Origin: Branchiostoma floridae
Lineage: Eukaryota; Chordata; Leptocardii; Amphioxiformes; Branchiostomatidae
Length of the DNA stretch: 64,000 bases
Reading direction: 5' to 3'
Assembly (NCBI RefSeq): GCF_000003815.2
Contig: NC_049997.1
Span: 11,669,060 to 11,733,059 of the forward strand
The position numbers and the translations under genes are program-made. Below are positions 12,301 to 23,862 of the stretch, one piece after another. The notes under the pieces were generated by a model. It was not told where the DNA came from. It did not search any database and saw only the letters and a program-made list of their open reading frames with translations. Position 1 is the stretch's first letter, and each line of letters starts with the position of its first letter.

Positions 12301-15227
12301 TTCTTCAATCCATCAAAAAATTGAACTTTACATATCGAATTGAAGAAAACTCCCCGTAAGATATCTTAACAAGGAAGTGAACATAGTAAGAGCGAATGAA
12401 AGAAACAAAGTGAGTCATTTAATAGGATCTCTGCCTTTAGAATTTGTGGTTCGGTCCATACAGATCCCAATCTTAATCTGTTAATTAAAAGATATTTGCT
12501 TTAAAGAAAGTCAAAACTTTAAAATCTACGTCACTCAAGATCAATGGGTTGATTTCAGGATTTAGAAATGGGAGACCACTGTCCACAGATAGGGACTTGG
12601 ATTGCAGTTGGCCATTCAGCCAGATTGCAATTTCTATCCCAACATATATAATTTGATCTAAGTTCAGTTACAGCAAGAACTCTGTATATAGTACAGTGTA
12701 TGAAGCCTGTGCAGTTATATCAGAATGATGAAGGTTTCAGGTGCTCACACCTAGCACACAGGTAAGTACCTGGGAGGCACTTGTTCAGGCTGTTCCTTCT
12801 CCCAGAACAAAGAAAAAAAGGACAGAGAACACAGAGAAAGCAAAAGAGAAAAAGGTCAATACCAATTAAAAGAAAGAATATCTAAAAGCAAAATTATAAA
12901 CTATTGAAAACCTATTTGATCATGCAGAGTTTAGATTAAGCAAGAGACAAAGAAAATTCATAGAGGGATTTTTGCAAAATATGTCAAATAAGAAATTAGC
13001 ATTATGTTTAATACTTACGTCTTTAAAAATACCGATTAGGTGTCATAAACTTAAAGGAAAGAAATCCAATACATAAATGAACATGTATGTTCTCATGTCT
13101 TAAGTTCTGCTATTGTGGTACAGCACAGCCCTGGCAGCAGCTTGTGAATTGCTTCTTTTTGTACAAATAATTGTCTTCTGACAATATTAACAACAAAAAT
13201 ATGCAAAGATGAAAGAGAAAATGTCAACTGGTTAAAAGGATCTATGAACAATTTATGAATCAGAGAAATAAAGTAATTTTCTTGCAGACCAGACTTGTGT
13301 CTTACCCTCAGTGTCCTGGTCAGGGGGAGGGGGGATGATGCTCTCAAAGCCAACATTCTCATGTAGTTCCACTCCTAACAGCAGGGCTACCTTCAACAGG
13401 ATACACTGGAGCTGTCTTATACCTGAGAGGAAAAATTGTTGTTCGATCAAAAATTTGTCTTTTATCCTCATATTTTTATTTATTTATTTATTTCATCTTG
13501 AGACAGATGGGTTACCCCTACAACAGTGCATACAGTAGTTGATTTCCAAGGGGGCCCATCAAACATACATGTAAATAATAAATACAGGACAAAAACGTGA
13601 TAACAATCAGTCAAACTTTGAACACCAGGGACAACATACAGTACAGAAAACATAAAACCGGTGCGTCAAAACATAATCAGTGTCCATACTCATGTCGAAA
13701 ACGTTCCAAGGTCAAAATCAATATGTCAAGAGATGGGGTGGAGGTCAGAGGTCAAATCATAAAAATATATCAAATCATGTGTAAAACAAAAATTAATGAA
13801 ACTGAAATTTACAAAGCATGGATACTAAATCATATGTAGAGCGTATTGTAATTTACTTCTGTGACAGTGTTTTCCCTTTAAGCAATATATGTACTATAAA
13901 AGCAAAGACAGTTATATTACATGGATCAAAGTTCATCAGCATTCCTAGTTAACAATCATAGTCATAGTGAAGAGATCAAACTTTATTCCAACAGAAAAAA
14001 GGACATTAAATCTTTGTCCTACTGCAAATCTTCCAGTTGCAGCTGTTAACCAATCACATGTCATGCTGTGTTAACAAATTGAGAAAACGGGAAATCTAGA
14101 TAGCTGTGAGTAGAAATAGAAGAAACCACATAAAGAAAGCTATTTATTGCGTGACTTACTTATGTGGTCGAGTTGTCCAGCGCAAAACTTTCCATAAAAC
14201 TTCTTGGCTCCGAGTTGTTTGAGGTCATGGATAGTGAAGGGCCACAGGTGGAGAACGTTGTTTCTGGAGAACCTGTCTCTCTTTTCTACTAAGACCACCT
14301 TACAGCCCAGCAGGGCCACCTCGATAGCTGACCTGAGACCACAGGGACCTGCTCCGATAATCAGCACCTGTACAGGATAAACAATAAAACATTCAGAACT
14401 TCAGAATATCTGTGCTATGTCTTTTTTCTTTCCTTTAAGCTGTATTTCAATGGCAGAGCAAACAACTAATAGACCGATCTTGAGTGTCAGTTAATCTCCA
14501 GGTAGATTTACTAGTGGCATAAGATACTTATCAAATCTGGCTAAGGATAGCTGGCCAAAGGGAGTCATCAGCCACTGGGAGCCAAAACATACTCATAGGC
14601 TGGCTTCTGACTTCTCAGGCAGCTTTTGATACTATCTTATGCTGCCATAGGATCTGCTTGGAGATTAACTTTTTATCATATTTAGCTGTATAACCAATGA
14701 TATCATGGCAATTCGCGGTTTGAACAATGAGAGAGCGGCTGCATGTCAATCACATACTTGCAATCTCATGTTTCTTATTTAAAATTTCTACCTTGTGACA
14801 GGGGTAAGCAGGGCTATGATATTGGACAAATGTTAACTGCCAGCAATAGAATAAACAATTCTTCTACATACAAACACACAACTTACTATACAAACATACA
14901 TACAAACAGTACCCCCCAAAATATACCCTTCTTGGCAAAGGTAAGAAGACTACACACCCTTGTATTGGGGCAGGCATTTCCCCTTTGATAGTCCTTGTGA
15001 GCTGCCCTCTTGTCTATTTTGGACCACAGCGCCTGTGCCTTCCATGACTGGAGTTTGGCCTTCAATCTGTTATAAAAGTTCTTGTAATCTGTGTTCTTTA
15101 GTTCGAGATGCTGACAGAGCTCGCGGAATGTTCTTAAGATCTGTTGGAACGTTGACGCCTGAACGAACTGGTCGTATAGGCCGTCCGCGATGGGGTCGTT
15201 TTCCGCCTTGTCACCATTCCCATTCAT
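2242..15227 (-). CDS. MICAL: MICAL flavin monooxygenase (F-actin oxidase), partial at the C-terminal end
   Basis: Molecule interacting with CasL: a FAD- and NADPH-dependent monooxygenase that oxidises methionines of F-actin and disassembles filaments, known downstream of semaphorin-plexin signalling. Fifteen coding exons join with matching phases into about 832 residues. The order is the N-terminal helical region (1-90), FAD-binding monooxygenase (about 91-490, with GAGPCG at 95-100, a DG motif in [11 protein letters not shown], and [16 protein letters not shown]), calponin homology domain (about 519-625), a basic and acidic linker, and the first part of a LIM domain (from about 778). Exons are 15227-14958, 14367-14160, 13422-13306, 12008-11907, 11229-11074, 10654-10554, 10090-9833, 8814-8627, 7657-7506, 7078-6931, 6526-6330, 5855-5713, 4647-4555, 4147-3965 and 2422-2242. 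The start is the only Met ahead of the conserved N-terminus. The rest of LIM and any C-terminal Rab-binding coiled coil lie left of the window. The family call is very secure; which vertebrate paralogue it matches is not settled. Confidence 0.95.
2711..2930. mobile_element. foldback element (family A), copy 1
   Basis: The two ends are inverted copies: GTTCACCTTTGTCCGTGGGG on the left against the reverse complement of CCCCACGGATAAAGGTGAAC on the right. Pairing continues inward (CCTATATCCGTTC / GAACGGATATAGG). No coding content. A second, diverged copy lies at 56225-56410. In a MICAL intron or 3' side. Confidence 0.75.
3718..3931. mobile_element. hAT-like MITE (family B), copy 1
   Basis: Ends are CAGGACTGTCTCCAG and CTTGGAGACAGCCCTG, inverted copies of each other. 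It is flanked by AATTAAAC and CATTAAAC, an 8-bp target-site duplication with one mismatch, as expected for hAT transposons. Same family as 37234-37447. Confidence 0.8.
3965..4147 (-). CDS. MICAL: MICAL exon (712-772), linker
   Basis: Acceptor CCCTCCAG. Reads [20 protein letters not shown], then [17 protein letters not shown]. Donor GTAGGT, phase 0. The donor lies about 35 bases from the hAT-like element at 3718-3931. Confidence 0.87.
4555..4647 (-). CDS. MICAL: MICAL exon (681-711), basic linker with NLS-like clusters
   Basis: Acceptor GTTTGCAG. Reads [17 protein letters not shown], then [14 protein letters not shown]. Donor GTAAGT, phase 0. Two basic clusters (KRRK, KRHKDK) are 8 residues apart and resemble a bipartite nuclear signal. 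Confidence 0.85.
4716..5060. mobile_element. MITE (family C) in MICAL intron
   Basis: Begins GGCCAGGGCTTTAGCCAG and ends CTGGCTAGACCCCTGCC, imperfect inverted repeats. It is flanked on both sides by ATA, a possible 3-bp duplication. The interior has many CCGTCA/TGACGG words, including the palindrome CCGTCAATTGACGG. No coding content. Confidence 0.65.
5484..5692. mobile_element. MITE (family D), copy 1
   Basis: Ends ACTGTAAATGCATTTAA and TTCTGCATTTACAGTA. The interior is rich in TTCGCGGT/ACCGCGAA words that form a self-complementary arm around GTGGTCACCAC. Matches 23863-24070 in the opposite orientation. Confidence 0.75.
5713..5855 (-). CDS. MICAL: MICAL exon (633-680), linker
   Basis: Acceptor GCATGCAG. 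Encodes an acidic and proline-rich stretch, then [20 protein letters not shown]. Donor AAG|GTAAAT, phase 0. Linkers between CH and LIM are poorly conserved in MICALs; assignment rests on phase and position. Confidence 0.85.
6330..6526 (-). CDS. MICAL: MICAL exon (567-633), calponin homology domain, second half
   Basis: Acceptor TTTTGCAG. Reads [20 protein letters not shown], then [16 protein letters not shown] and [19 protein letters not shown]. Donor GTAAGT, phase 1. Confidence 0.95.
6931..7078 (-). CDS. MICAL: MICAL exon (518-567), calponin homology domain, first half
   Basis: Acceptor TTTTGCAG. Reads [20 protein letters not shown], then [20 protein letters not shown], the diagnostic CH-domain segment. 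Donor AT|GTGAGT. Confidence 0.95.
7506..7657 (-). CDS. MICAL: MICAL exon (467-518), link to CH domain
   Basis: Acceptor CTCTACAG. Reads [20 protein letters not shown], then [20 protein letters not shown]. Donor GTCAGT, phase 1. Confidence 0.92.
8249..8587. mobile_element. hAT-like MITE (family E)
   Basis: Ends CAGGGTTGGACAAG and CTTGTCCAACCATG are inverted copies. The inside carries more TTGCCCA/TGGGCAA words. No target-site duplication was recognised. A partial copy lies at 39848-40010. Confidence 0.6.
8627..8814 (-). CDS. MICAL: MICAL exon (405-467), monooxygenase end
   Basis: Acceptor TGTTCCAG, then [20 protein letters not shown] and [20 protein letters not shown]. Donor AG|GTGAGC, phase 2. 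The donor lies 41 bases from the hAT-like element at 8249-8587. Confidence 0.94.
8870..9329 (+). mobile_element. CR1/L2-like LINE 3' end with (CAT)n tail
   Basis: The plus strand carries a decayed protein end ([18 protein letters not shown], stop at 9036-9038), as at the C-terminus of many CR1/L2-type LINEs. An AT-rich 3' UTR follows with CCACCCCGGCTGCAATGTAT, then AATAAA and a (CAT)n tail at 9301-9329. Severely 5'-truncated, lying in a MICAL intron. Confidence 0.65.
9833..10090 (-). CDS. MICAL: MICAL exon (319-404), monooxygenase
   Basis: Acceptor TTCTAG, then [20 protein letters not shown]. Includes [20 protein letters not shown] and [20 protein letters not shown] and ends LVGDSLLE before GTAAGA. 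The GD of LVGD is the conserved flavoprotein motif that contacts the FAD ribose. Confidence 0.95.
10554..10654 (-). CDS. MICAL: MICAL exon (285-318), monooxygenase
   Basis: Acceptor TTGTTGCAG. Reads [20 protein letters not shown], then [14 protein letters not shown]. Donor GTAAGA, phase 0. Confidence 0.94.
11074..11229 (-). CDS. MICAL: MICAL exon (233-285), monooxygenase
   Basis: Acceptor TTCTTGCAG. Reads [20 protein letters not shown], then [20 protein letters not shown], nearly unchanged from vertebrate MICALs as remembered. Donor GTATGA, phase 1. Confidence 0.94.
11907..12008 (-). CDS. MICAL: MICAL exon (199-233), monooxygenase DG motif
   Basis: Acceptor TTCTACAG. Reads [20 protein letters not shown], then [15 protein letters not shown], the conserved DG segment contacting FAD and NADPH in this enzyme group. 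Donor GTCAGT. Confidence 0.93.
13306..13422 (-). CDS. MICAL: MICAL exon (160-199), monooxygenase
   Basis: Acceptor CCTCTCAG. Reads [20 protein letters not shown] and ends PPDQDTE plus one base at the donor GTAAGA. Phase 1 in and out. Confidence 0.93.
13465..13860 (-). repeat. probable retroelement 3' end in MICAL intron
   Basis: An ATTTATTTATTTATTT run followed by a CATCTTGAGACAGATGGG segment looks like the reverse complement of a LINE or SINE 3' end with an (AAAT)n tail. No coding remnant could be read, so the family is unknown. Confidence 0.35.
14160..14367 (-). CDS. MICAL: MICAL exon: FAD dinucleotide-binding motif (91-160)
   Basis: Starts [12 protein letters not shown] after acceptor TGTACAG. 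This is the GxGxxG fingerprint of the FAD Rossmann fold. It continues with [20 protein letters not shown] and ends at A|GTAAGT, phase 1. Confidence 0.95.
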
Positions 15228-15321
15228 CGTGACCGAAGGCTGTGGTGATGGTCTTCCTATAGCTACGTAATCCTTGGTATAGGAACGTCCATCTCACGCC
15301 TCTCGCAGTCTACTTCAAATT
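14958..15321 (-). CDS. MICAL: MICAL exon with start codon (residues 1-90)
   Basis: The acceptor (ATTTCAG) is at 15322-15324 and the ATG at 15227-15225. The exon encodes the N-terminal helical part ([36 protein letters not shown]) and ends ACA AGG|GTGTGT, phase 0. About 94 bases of 5' UTR are included. Confidence 0.93.
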
Positions 15322-15483
15322 CTGAAATGGCACAAGAAAATTGATGTTTAAGTACAAGGTAACAAAGTTTTAAACATAAACAACATCTACCAGTAAGTTA
15401 TTTAGAGGTAGATTTTTTCTCAAAACACCAAATTGTTACTATCTCAGTTCTGTATTAACAACGACAAAAGACTAACCTGTTTA

Positions 15484-15960
15484 AGTCAAGTCAAGTCAAG
15501 TTTATTGCACAACAATGGCATCAAGAACTATGTATGGTAACATACATTACAAACAACTACAAACTATCTACATGTACACTAAGTGTTATGGATCATAGTT
15601 GATCTTTCTCTTGTAAAACCTGACAATGACATGTTGTAAACATACATAACAAGCAAGTTTCATCGCGCAGAAGACCAGTCTACATCACCTGCCTACAACA
15701 GTGCATATAGATTTACATGTACTTGGGAAAGGAAACTGATGTCAGTGCTCCAAGTCTCAGAAAGGCTTCGGAAACAGTCCTACCCAATCACAATCGAACC
15801 TGCCCACATACAACAGCTACCCTCATCAGGTCACAGCTTATCTGTAAAAACCATGCCAGACTCTGCAACCTATCAACACTCCATATAACCTTCCAAAAGC
15901 TTTCCAGGACAGCAATCTCCCTCTGGCCATGGGTGCCATTTGTTTCCAATTAGTGTTGGA
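15484..15960. repeat. (TCAAG)n-headed repeat, probable retroelement end
   Basis: Four tandem TCAAG units (15484-15503) precede TTTATTGCACAACAATGG, resembling the reverse complement of a LINE/SINE 3' tail. No protein remnant seen. Confidence 0.3.
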
Positions 15961-16428
15961 GTCCACTGTATAAATAGGTCATAAATTCTGCTCATGTTAG
16001 AGAAAATTGGTCAGAGTTGATTTAGAGTTAATCCCTTTGCCTCTCCCCAAAGGTCATGCCATATTATCATCTGTCAGCTTCAATCAAACTGATTTGCTAC
16101 CATCTTGCTACAATGAAAAAGATTAACCAATATTCTACCTATCATAAAAAGCACACCCACCCCCCCGCAAAAGACAGTGAAGACCTCAGTCCTGTGTTAG
16201 TGTCTTTTCTAATGTTATCTGAAGAGTTCACCTGTAAATTGGAGCAACAAACTGAAAATCTAACCTTCTGCAAACCATCGAACTTAATACGAAATTTACT
16301 CCTTTGGCAGATTAAGAGTTGAATCACTTCAGATATCAAATATGAGAATAGCCAACAGGACAAAAGTCAACTAACTGTTAAAAGTACACGAAATCAAGTA
16401 CCAAACTAGATTAAATTGCAGAGAAATC

Positions 16429-16732
16429 AAGACATCAAAGTATAACTATCCATCTGGGCTTGCGACTTGTGACTCATGGAACTTTCGACATGACCCCGTG
16501 CGTGTCTCTCACCTAATCGTTCTCGCGACATGTCGGTACAAATGACGTGATTGTGTTAATTACCACTTGTGTCCTTGTTGTGACCTATATACTCTACATT
16601 ACATCGCTTGGAAAACAAGACATAAAAGTATAACTTCCATTTTGGGCTTGCGACTTGGAACTCATTGAAATTCTGACATGACCCCGTGTCTCTTGCCCAA
16701 ACGTTCTCGCCACATATCAGTACAAATGGCCG
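16429..16732. repeat. imperfect tandem duplication, about 187-bp period
   Basis: The block CAAGACATCAAAGTATAACT to GGTACAAATGAC (16429-16541) recurs at 16616-16732 as CAAGACATAAAAGTATAACT and onward. Shared words include GGGCTTGCGACTTG, ACATGACCCCGTG and CGTTCTCGC. Confidence 0.75.
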
Positions 16733-17345
16733 TGCCGTGGCGAGAACGCTTTATCCGCCCGCACGGGGCTTGTCAGTCAATAGATACGCCTCGCGACACC
16801 TTTTCTGTCCGGGATAACATAAAACATGCATAATTTCTTCCTTGGAAGAGAGACCAAATGCTTATCCCGACAAGAAATTTGTCCAATTTCAGCAGGTAGG
16901 ATAACAAATCCACCGCCGGAAGCAAATGTATCAATGGTTGCAACAATAATGATGTCGTAACATTCTTTGTTTCACAATGCAGTCCACTACATTGTGTATC
17001 CCATATGTCTAATGTAAACTCCCTATAAACAATCTCATCAATGACTGCAAGTTACTGTGAAAAACAAACCCTGCTTTGTTCATCAGTGTATTGTACCGGT
17101 AGTAACTGTTACATGTGCAACCCTTTTAAAACGTGTAATACACGCCCCTGTATACAATATCATCATTGCCCTTAGTCTACAGATTATCAAATCTTATGGG
17201 GAACATGCACACCCCATCATGTATAATGTACTGTCCCTATAAACCATTTTCTCTATTGCGCAACTATGACCTTTGGGATCACTTCCTGTTGGGACGGGGT
17301 AAGCATGAAGCCCATCGGCATGACGTAATATCACCTAAATATAGC

Positions 17346-17395
17346 ACGATTGCGTAATACCCACGATTGCGTAATACCTACGATTGCGTAAAACC
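17346..17395. repeat. three tandem copies of an ACGATTGCGTAA unit
   Basis: CACGATTGCGTAATACC, CACGATTGCGTAATACC and TACGATTGCGTAAAACC follow one another with a period of about 19-20 bases. Confidence 0.85.
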
Positions 17396-18060
17396 CATTT
17401 TCCACCTACAAACATCCCCTGCAAAACCGTCAAAAGCCACTAAACGAAAAAATGCCTCGTACGTTTCTTCTCCTTCTCAAGAACTACCCACATACCAAAT
17501 ATCAGAGCAATCTGTCCAGCCGTTCGCGAGCTTTTCTGTACACAGACACGCACCATACAACGGTTTCCAAACATACCTATTGCATTCTGCTAATTACCTC
17601 CTAATTTGCATAACAATCATACAATTATGTACATCACTACGTAAGCTATCTGCATACCTACAGTCATTCCGATCCATCGACCCCTGCTTGCATTATTCCT
17701 TCTCGAAACTTAACACAAGAATGACTTTCACCGCCCCAGCAAAACCCCTAAGTGGCCAAAACTTACACACCTTACTATTCATTTACACAGCTACCTACCA
17801 CGTAAAAATCATCACCCAAAAAAGTCCCGAAAAAAAAATATCAAAACCGGAAGTTCTGCTGCAGTACAATAACACTCCGCTAGAACGCCCTGCCGTAACG
17901 CAATTCCTACCATTCCTTCCTCATGTCTAACCCTACCCACATACCAAATATCAAAACAATCCCTCCATGCCTTCCCCAGATATCAGGCTGACAAACGTCC
18001 CTCTCACAAAAAAACAGCACTCAAAACAAACCCTTCGTTTCACGAAGGGAATGATTTTGA
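17396..18060. repeat. repeat family R, copies in tandem
   Basis: Contains the family words CATACCAAATATCA, CAATCTGTCCAGCCGTTC and CCGGAAGTTCTGCTGCAGTA. The same words recur at 27720-27900, 50440-51301 plus 55969-56190, and in reverse at 59805-60320. The 187-codon open frame over it is not supported as a gene. Confidence 0.6.
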
Positions 18061-18587
18061 AAGAAGTATAAGCTTCCTCACACAGCACTTTTTCTTAGTA
18101 ACATACTTTTCATTCCCTAGAATGGGGCAGGAAGTTGATATCTAAAATCCACAGAGTGTAAAGTTTGCGTACAAAGTACTTAATACACCTGTTATTTAGC
18201 TGTCTCTATGCTGAAGGACATGTCTCGCACCAACGTTCTCATCTGACAGGAAGTTGAAAAGAGAAAGAGACTTCCTGTACAATTTGACAAGTGTTTAGTG
18301 GTGGGAGAGATCAACATATCATCTCTTTAAATCTTCCAAACTTCCAACAACAGTATACAGTAATCAATATCATATATTTCTTTCCTTAAAAAGCCTATTC
18401 GAAAAGTTGTACAAATCTGTAAAACTTTTTATGCCTGGCTGTAGGACAGACATAACAGCATTTTGATGACCCAAATTTCTAGACGTCAAGAAATCAAAGA
18501 ATACTGTATATAAAGGATCTTTAAAATCACATTTTATCAAGTTATGGTGAGACTTCTTTTTAGACATTTTGTCATCAAGAGGACGCC

Positions 18588-18648
18588 TAACCTTAATCCT
18601 AAACCCAACTTTAACCCTAATGATAACCCTAACAATATAACTTTAACT
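18588..18648. repeat. degenerate telomere-like CCCTAA words
   Basis: CCTAACCTTAATCCTAAACC, AACCCTAATGATAACCCTAAC: five or six imperfect CCCTAA-like units. Confidence 0.4.
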
Positions 18649-21600
18649 ACAATACAGTGACTTGAAAGAATCTTTAGACAAATTGTGCAAGTTACAGATA
18701 TACATCTTCAGGGTGAAATGTCCTGATCCTTGTGAGACTTCAAGTCCATTTCCTTGCAGACTTCTTCTTCGTGACTCACAAAAACAACTTAAAACTTATA
18801 AGAATTACTCATCCACCCCCGTGCACCCCCCTTGGCCCATACAGGTATATAACTGGGTTTGTAAGAGAAGGAACCTATTGCGGAAGTCTCCATTGAAGTG
18901 CCTCATACTTTTCTACATGGACAAAAGCCTCCTACTCCACATGTAACCCTACCCAGGAACATTATCCTAATGGGGCTGAAGGTTGTGTTTACTCCAGACT
19001 GGGAACAATTGACTTCAGACTAGTCCAAACTGTTGGGGAGTCAACACATTTGCTTCGGAAAGCCAGACATGTCGTGTTTGTTGGTTTATTTTGAAATCAC
19101 AGTTCACCAGAACTAGCTGTTTCAAACATAAACTTTCAAGAAATGGAATAGGAAATGTTATCCCTTTATTAATTACTTGCTTTAGGAATTTTCAAAAGTA
19201 GCCTCAAGTCAATGTTAGATGATAAGAAAATTGGTATCAACGAAAGAGATTTTGAAGGTATAAAAGGACAATTCAAGTCCCTATTTTCTTAAATTGTCCA
19301 GTTTCAATATTACATATTAATCTATTCTTTAGGGGACATTCAACAATTCTTTTCCAATGTTCTTTGAGTTCCAAAACTCCCCCTCCTTTGATACCCCTGG
19401 GCACCAATTGTAAGAGTAACACTAACAGTTAAAATATGATGCCAATCTGTTGTTACATGGTCCATCGTCTACAACTTTGTCAACAACTTTAGAAGGTTGA
19501 TTTACATTTGTTCCAAAGTATGTTTACCTTGATCAGCTGCCAGGAGTTACCATACTGACAATTTCCTGCGAACTTTGAAGAAAACAAAGGCCAGGCTGAA
19601 TACAACTGAAAGCGTCCAGGTGGCATTATTTACCATCCTATCCTACTCCTGGTTTGAGTCATAAGAGCAAAATCAATACATTAACTGACTTACGGAAAAT
19701 GCTCATAAAGCATGGTGATGTGCTCTATCAAGGCCGAACCTAGACGATAATTTGGTTACGTAACAGCCATATTGGATCAAGCTGTGCCTTCTAACCTTAC
19801 CCTGGCTCAAGGGCAAGTTTCAGACTGGGTAGAACCAGACATGGCGCTGGTAGTCAAGATGTTTTAAGGATTGGAAACTGGATGAGAACAGAGAAGTTAT
19901 TTGTCAAGAAATCAAAATAGACATTTCGCATGCTTAGCAATTTGTTTGCTTGTTCCTTCCATGATGCTTCTTTATTTATGACTGACCAAGTAAAGGTACA
20001 CATATACTAAAAAATACTGAAACTTTATTCTAAAAAATGCAAATTCTACGTAACAACCTAGATCATCAACTGGGAGGGGAAAAAAGCAAAACAAATTTCA
20101 GGACATCCACTAAACCATAACTTTACTTTTGGTACTTTGAAAAAGTTCATAATATGTTCCATACATCTACATTTGTACTTTCAATTATCAAGCAAAATTT
20201 TGATATCAAAATTTGGTATTTGAACAGCCAAAAATTACTTAGAACAGCAATCATGCTGATTACGTTGTCTAACAAACTAGGCATGGCAATGGATTTCCAC
20301 TGTAAATTCTTCAGTTTCCAGATTTCTGAAGAACTACAGTACATAACGAAGGAACAGTATAAAGGGGAAGGTACACAAGGACTGAACAGGAAGAAATGGG
20401 TCGGTTAACAGAAAAGAGAAACAGGAGTGGACTTGGCTGGAAAACAAATGTATGCCCCTCCCACTAACACAGAAGGGAATTTTCTCAGCCCTGTGTTGTT
20501 TACATATCTGTAATCCATATAACACCTACTGACAATGTTTGTTTATCTCTAAATATAGGTACACCTTTACATTTACATGGTGAAGTCATATTCTATACTT
20601 AATATCAAAGGTTGCCAAACGATCATTTTACAGATATGATTGCACTAGTTCTAGTATTAACCACTGCTGGAGACAAAAAAGAGCATGCTTCATGTCAGTT
20701 GAGATTGAATGATATACATTTTTCATATTGGGTGAATAAATATGGGTCATTTAAGACCATCAATAAGCACAAAAAATATAATGGTCTCTTATTTCTCAGT
20801 GAGATAATAGTATCTATCCTTGGCTTAAAAAGTTGAAAAGAAGACAGACCACAGTTGTGCTATTCTTACAGTTTCACAGACAAGCGGGTGGAAAATCTGG
20901 CACAAGCCAAATATTTACCCAGCAAGGAATGCTGGTACAGGTTTGTCAATTAGTTCCAAACGTGGGACTGGGTTCAGTCACGTAAAATGACATCAGAGCC
21001 CAGGAATCTACATACCTGCGGTGTAATTATTATGGAGAAGGTAAAATTGGGAGGGAAAGACATTAATTTACATGTGATAGTTTTTTCTGTAATTATGTAT
21101 GTACATATTGTTAACTATATTAAGTAAGGAGGTAAGGGAATAGCAGTTGCAAAACATTTGTACTTTAAAAAGTTTAAGACAGCATGCTCAAATAAAGAAA
21201 AATATTAATCTTTTCACTGACATTTTTGATAAAAATGAGAACACTAGAACACCTTTTATCATTCTCCCATAATTTTCAAAATTCATAATGACAACTCACA
21301 CAATGCAACTGTTACTCTGACAGGGGCAAACCTCATTATGCGAGAATTTGACCCCACTGGTTCTGACACTGTCATCATTTCTACTTGACCTTGAGTGACC
21401 TTACCATTTATTCTGCTGCGGGTGACTGCCTACTGACACATAATAACCTTGATAATGACGTTTGGTGGATCATGGTGTGGTATAATGTATTCCTTTGGGA
21501 GCATATTTAGCATAACAATATCAGGATCTAGTACAAATGAGTTTATTGTTAACTTTCTGAGAAGAGATTTTCAGGTACACAACATTTCACATGACGTGTG

Positions 21601-23862
21601 TTGAGGTTTGTTTCCACCAGCTGGCATTACCTCACCTACTGGGCACCTTATATGTAAACACTCTGCAGGGCCTCTGGGCTGCAGGCCAGAAACTACATGA
21701 CATCACCACATCAGGGCACACTCCAGATACTACTGTAAATCCATCTATTTAAGTTCGTCAGACTTAAATTTCTCGGCAGGCGAAAATCAAGAGATTGCTA
21801 CATGCCTTAGCTTTGTGGTTGAAATGACCATAGTAACTCAATAAAAAGAAGCAAACATAAATGAGAAAAAAAAAGTACTGCTAATATTTCATGATTTTGA
21901 GTACCAGTAGAGGGATGTCAGCATGCCTTTTCAGCAAAATGTGTCTTTAACGTAATCAAATAATTAACTTGTTTACACTTATCCATTGTTATCTATACCA
22001 AAGCATTTTGTTTTATGTATGTTTACTATATTCTCTGTATGTTTCAAGTTGCAATTAGCCCTCGGGCAAGAACTTGCAAATAAACTTTCATTAAAAATTG
22101 GGCCACTTAAATTCAGCATAATTTAAAGCTTATTCACTGGTTGGTTAAATCTTATTTCATGCAAAATGTACATCTCTGAATTTACCATCATGTGTTATGA
22201 GCCTCAAGAAAACTCTGCAATTCGTAATGAACCACATTTACCCCCCATGCAGACCCCCAAAGAAGGGTACATCCAAGACTACCGCTGACACACCATACAG
22301 GACCAACAGTCTACAACAAGACAGTTGGATCAGTTACAAACTAAATCCTGCTCATAAATTTTGCAGTACTGGAAATGGTGTGCAGGTCTCTGAGGGACTG
22401 GAAGAAAAATTACTGCTCAATCAGAATAAAACAACTGGGACCAAAGCCAGGTAAAAAATGATACAAGAGCAAACATTGGGAGTAGAGAGCAAGATTAAAA
22501 CAAAACAGTACAAGAAGGGGGAGTACTGTGTAATTATGAAATTCAATTAACCCTAAGTGTGCTAAGGATGACCTTGTCAGAGATGACATATTGTCATACA
22601 CTATGCCATGGGGGACAATATCAGTACGTACATTTTAGTAATACATGCTATGCATTTGGAAGGCTATGGGACTTTGAGAAAAGTTACATACAGCTGCTTC
22701 CTCTGCTTCTTTTAAAGTTTGAAAAAGTACAGCAGTTGAGCAATCTAACGCCAGTACTGTTAGACTAGTCCCTGAACAATTGTGTGGCCCAAGGGCTATA
22801 GAAACGGAGATCGGCACTGTCTATATATGAACAATATAGGAAGGGTCTTCACTAACTAATACCCATGCCTTCAACTAAATTTGTAATATTCTACACCAAC
22901 AAGCATTCTGACTGACACCGACAAAATTATACCTGCCATGACATCACAATTCTCATCGCCCAAGTCAAGAAATGTTATGATTGAAGCACCAATTTTTTAA
23001 TAACTTTTACATGTTTTATTGACTTTTGGATCATACTTTTAGTTTTACATTGTTTATTATGTTTCAATATCAAAATCAAGAGTAACACAAATCTAATTTT
23101 ATTTTTCAACCATAACAGTCACTCTGTAATCCCTATATGTAGTACTAGTAGAAAGGGGGCCTACGCAAAGTTTGACGATTGTTCTTCCTGTCCGCCCATG
23201 TTACCTACATGTACAGGTGTGTGTTGACTGTCTCTGACACTTCCGTGACTTCAGGTACAGAAACAGCTGATGCTATAGACGGGAAGTGATCCATGTCCAC
23301 CTGACTATGGAGCAATACCATGTTTACACAACAAACATGCTGACACAGATGTAACTACAAAACAATCACAGAACTATAGTTGCAAAATTGCCAACGACAT
23401 ACATGTATGGTACTGTCATTCAGTATCCAATTCAATTTTGCCTTACAAACATACCTGGGTAAAGATTCTACAATGAAGACCCTAGGCTACATGTACATGG
23501 CCCAGGGAAAAGGAAATAATGAAAAATTTGCTTTGTTCATTAACATTCAGTGGTAAAATTGATATGAATTTTATTTCTAGCAAATAGTAAAAGATGGCCT
23601 TGCTATAAAGATCATTAAGAAGATGTGAAACTATAAATCGAATACTCACAGAAATCATTTGTACCCAATTCCAGTCCACTGCTTAATTCTCCTTGGTCTA
23701 CCTCTAAATAAGGTTGAATCATCACACACATTTTTCTGGAAGATAGCACAGACACAACTGGCTACAGCCTATCTCTTATCCTTACCCATTCACAGCTGTC
23801 TGGTCAATACTTGATAAGGACAGATATGTCTTCCAGTCTCCCAAACCCCTGAAAACACATAC

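Noticed and set aside
17367..17930. 187-codon open frame on the plus strand
   Set aside because: It lies over repeat family R, whose words recur elsewhere without the frame, and has no recognisable domain.
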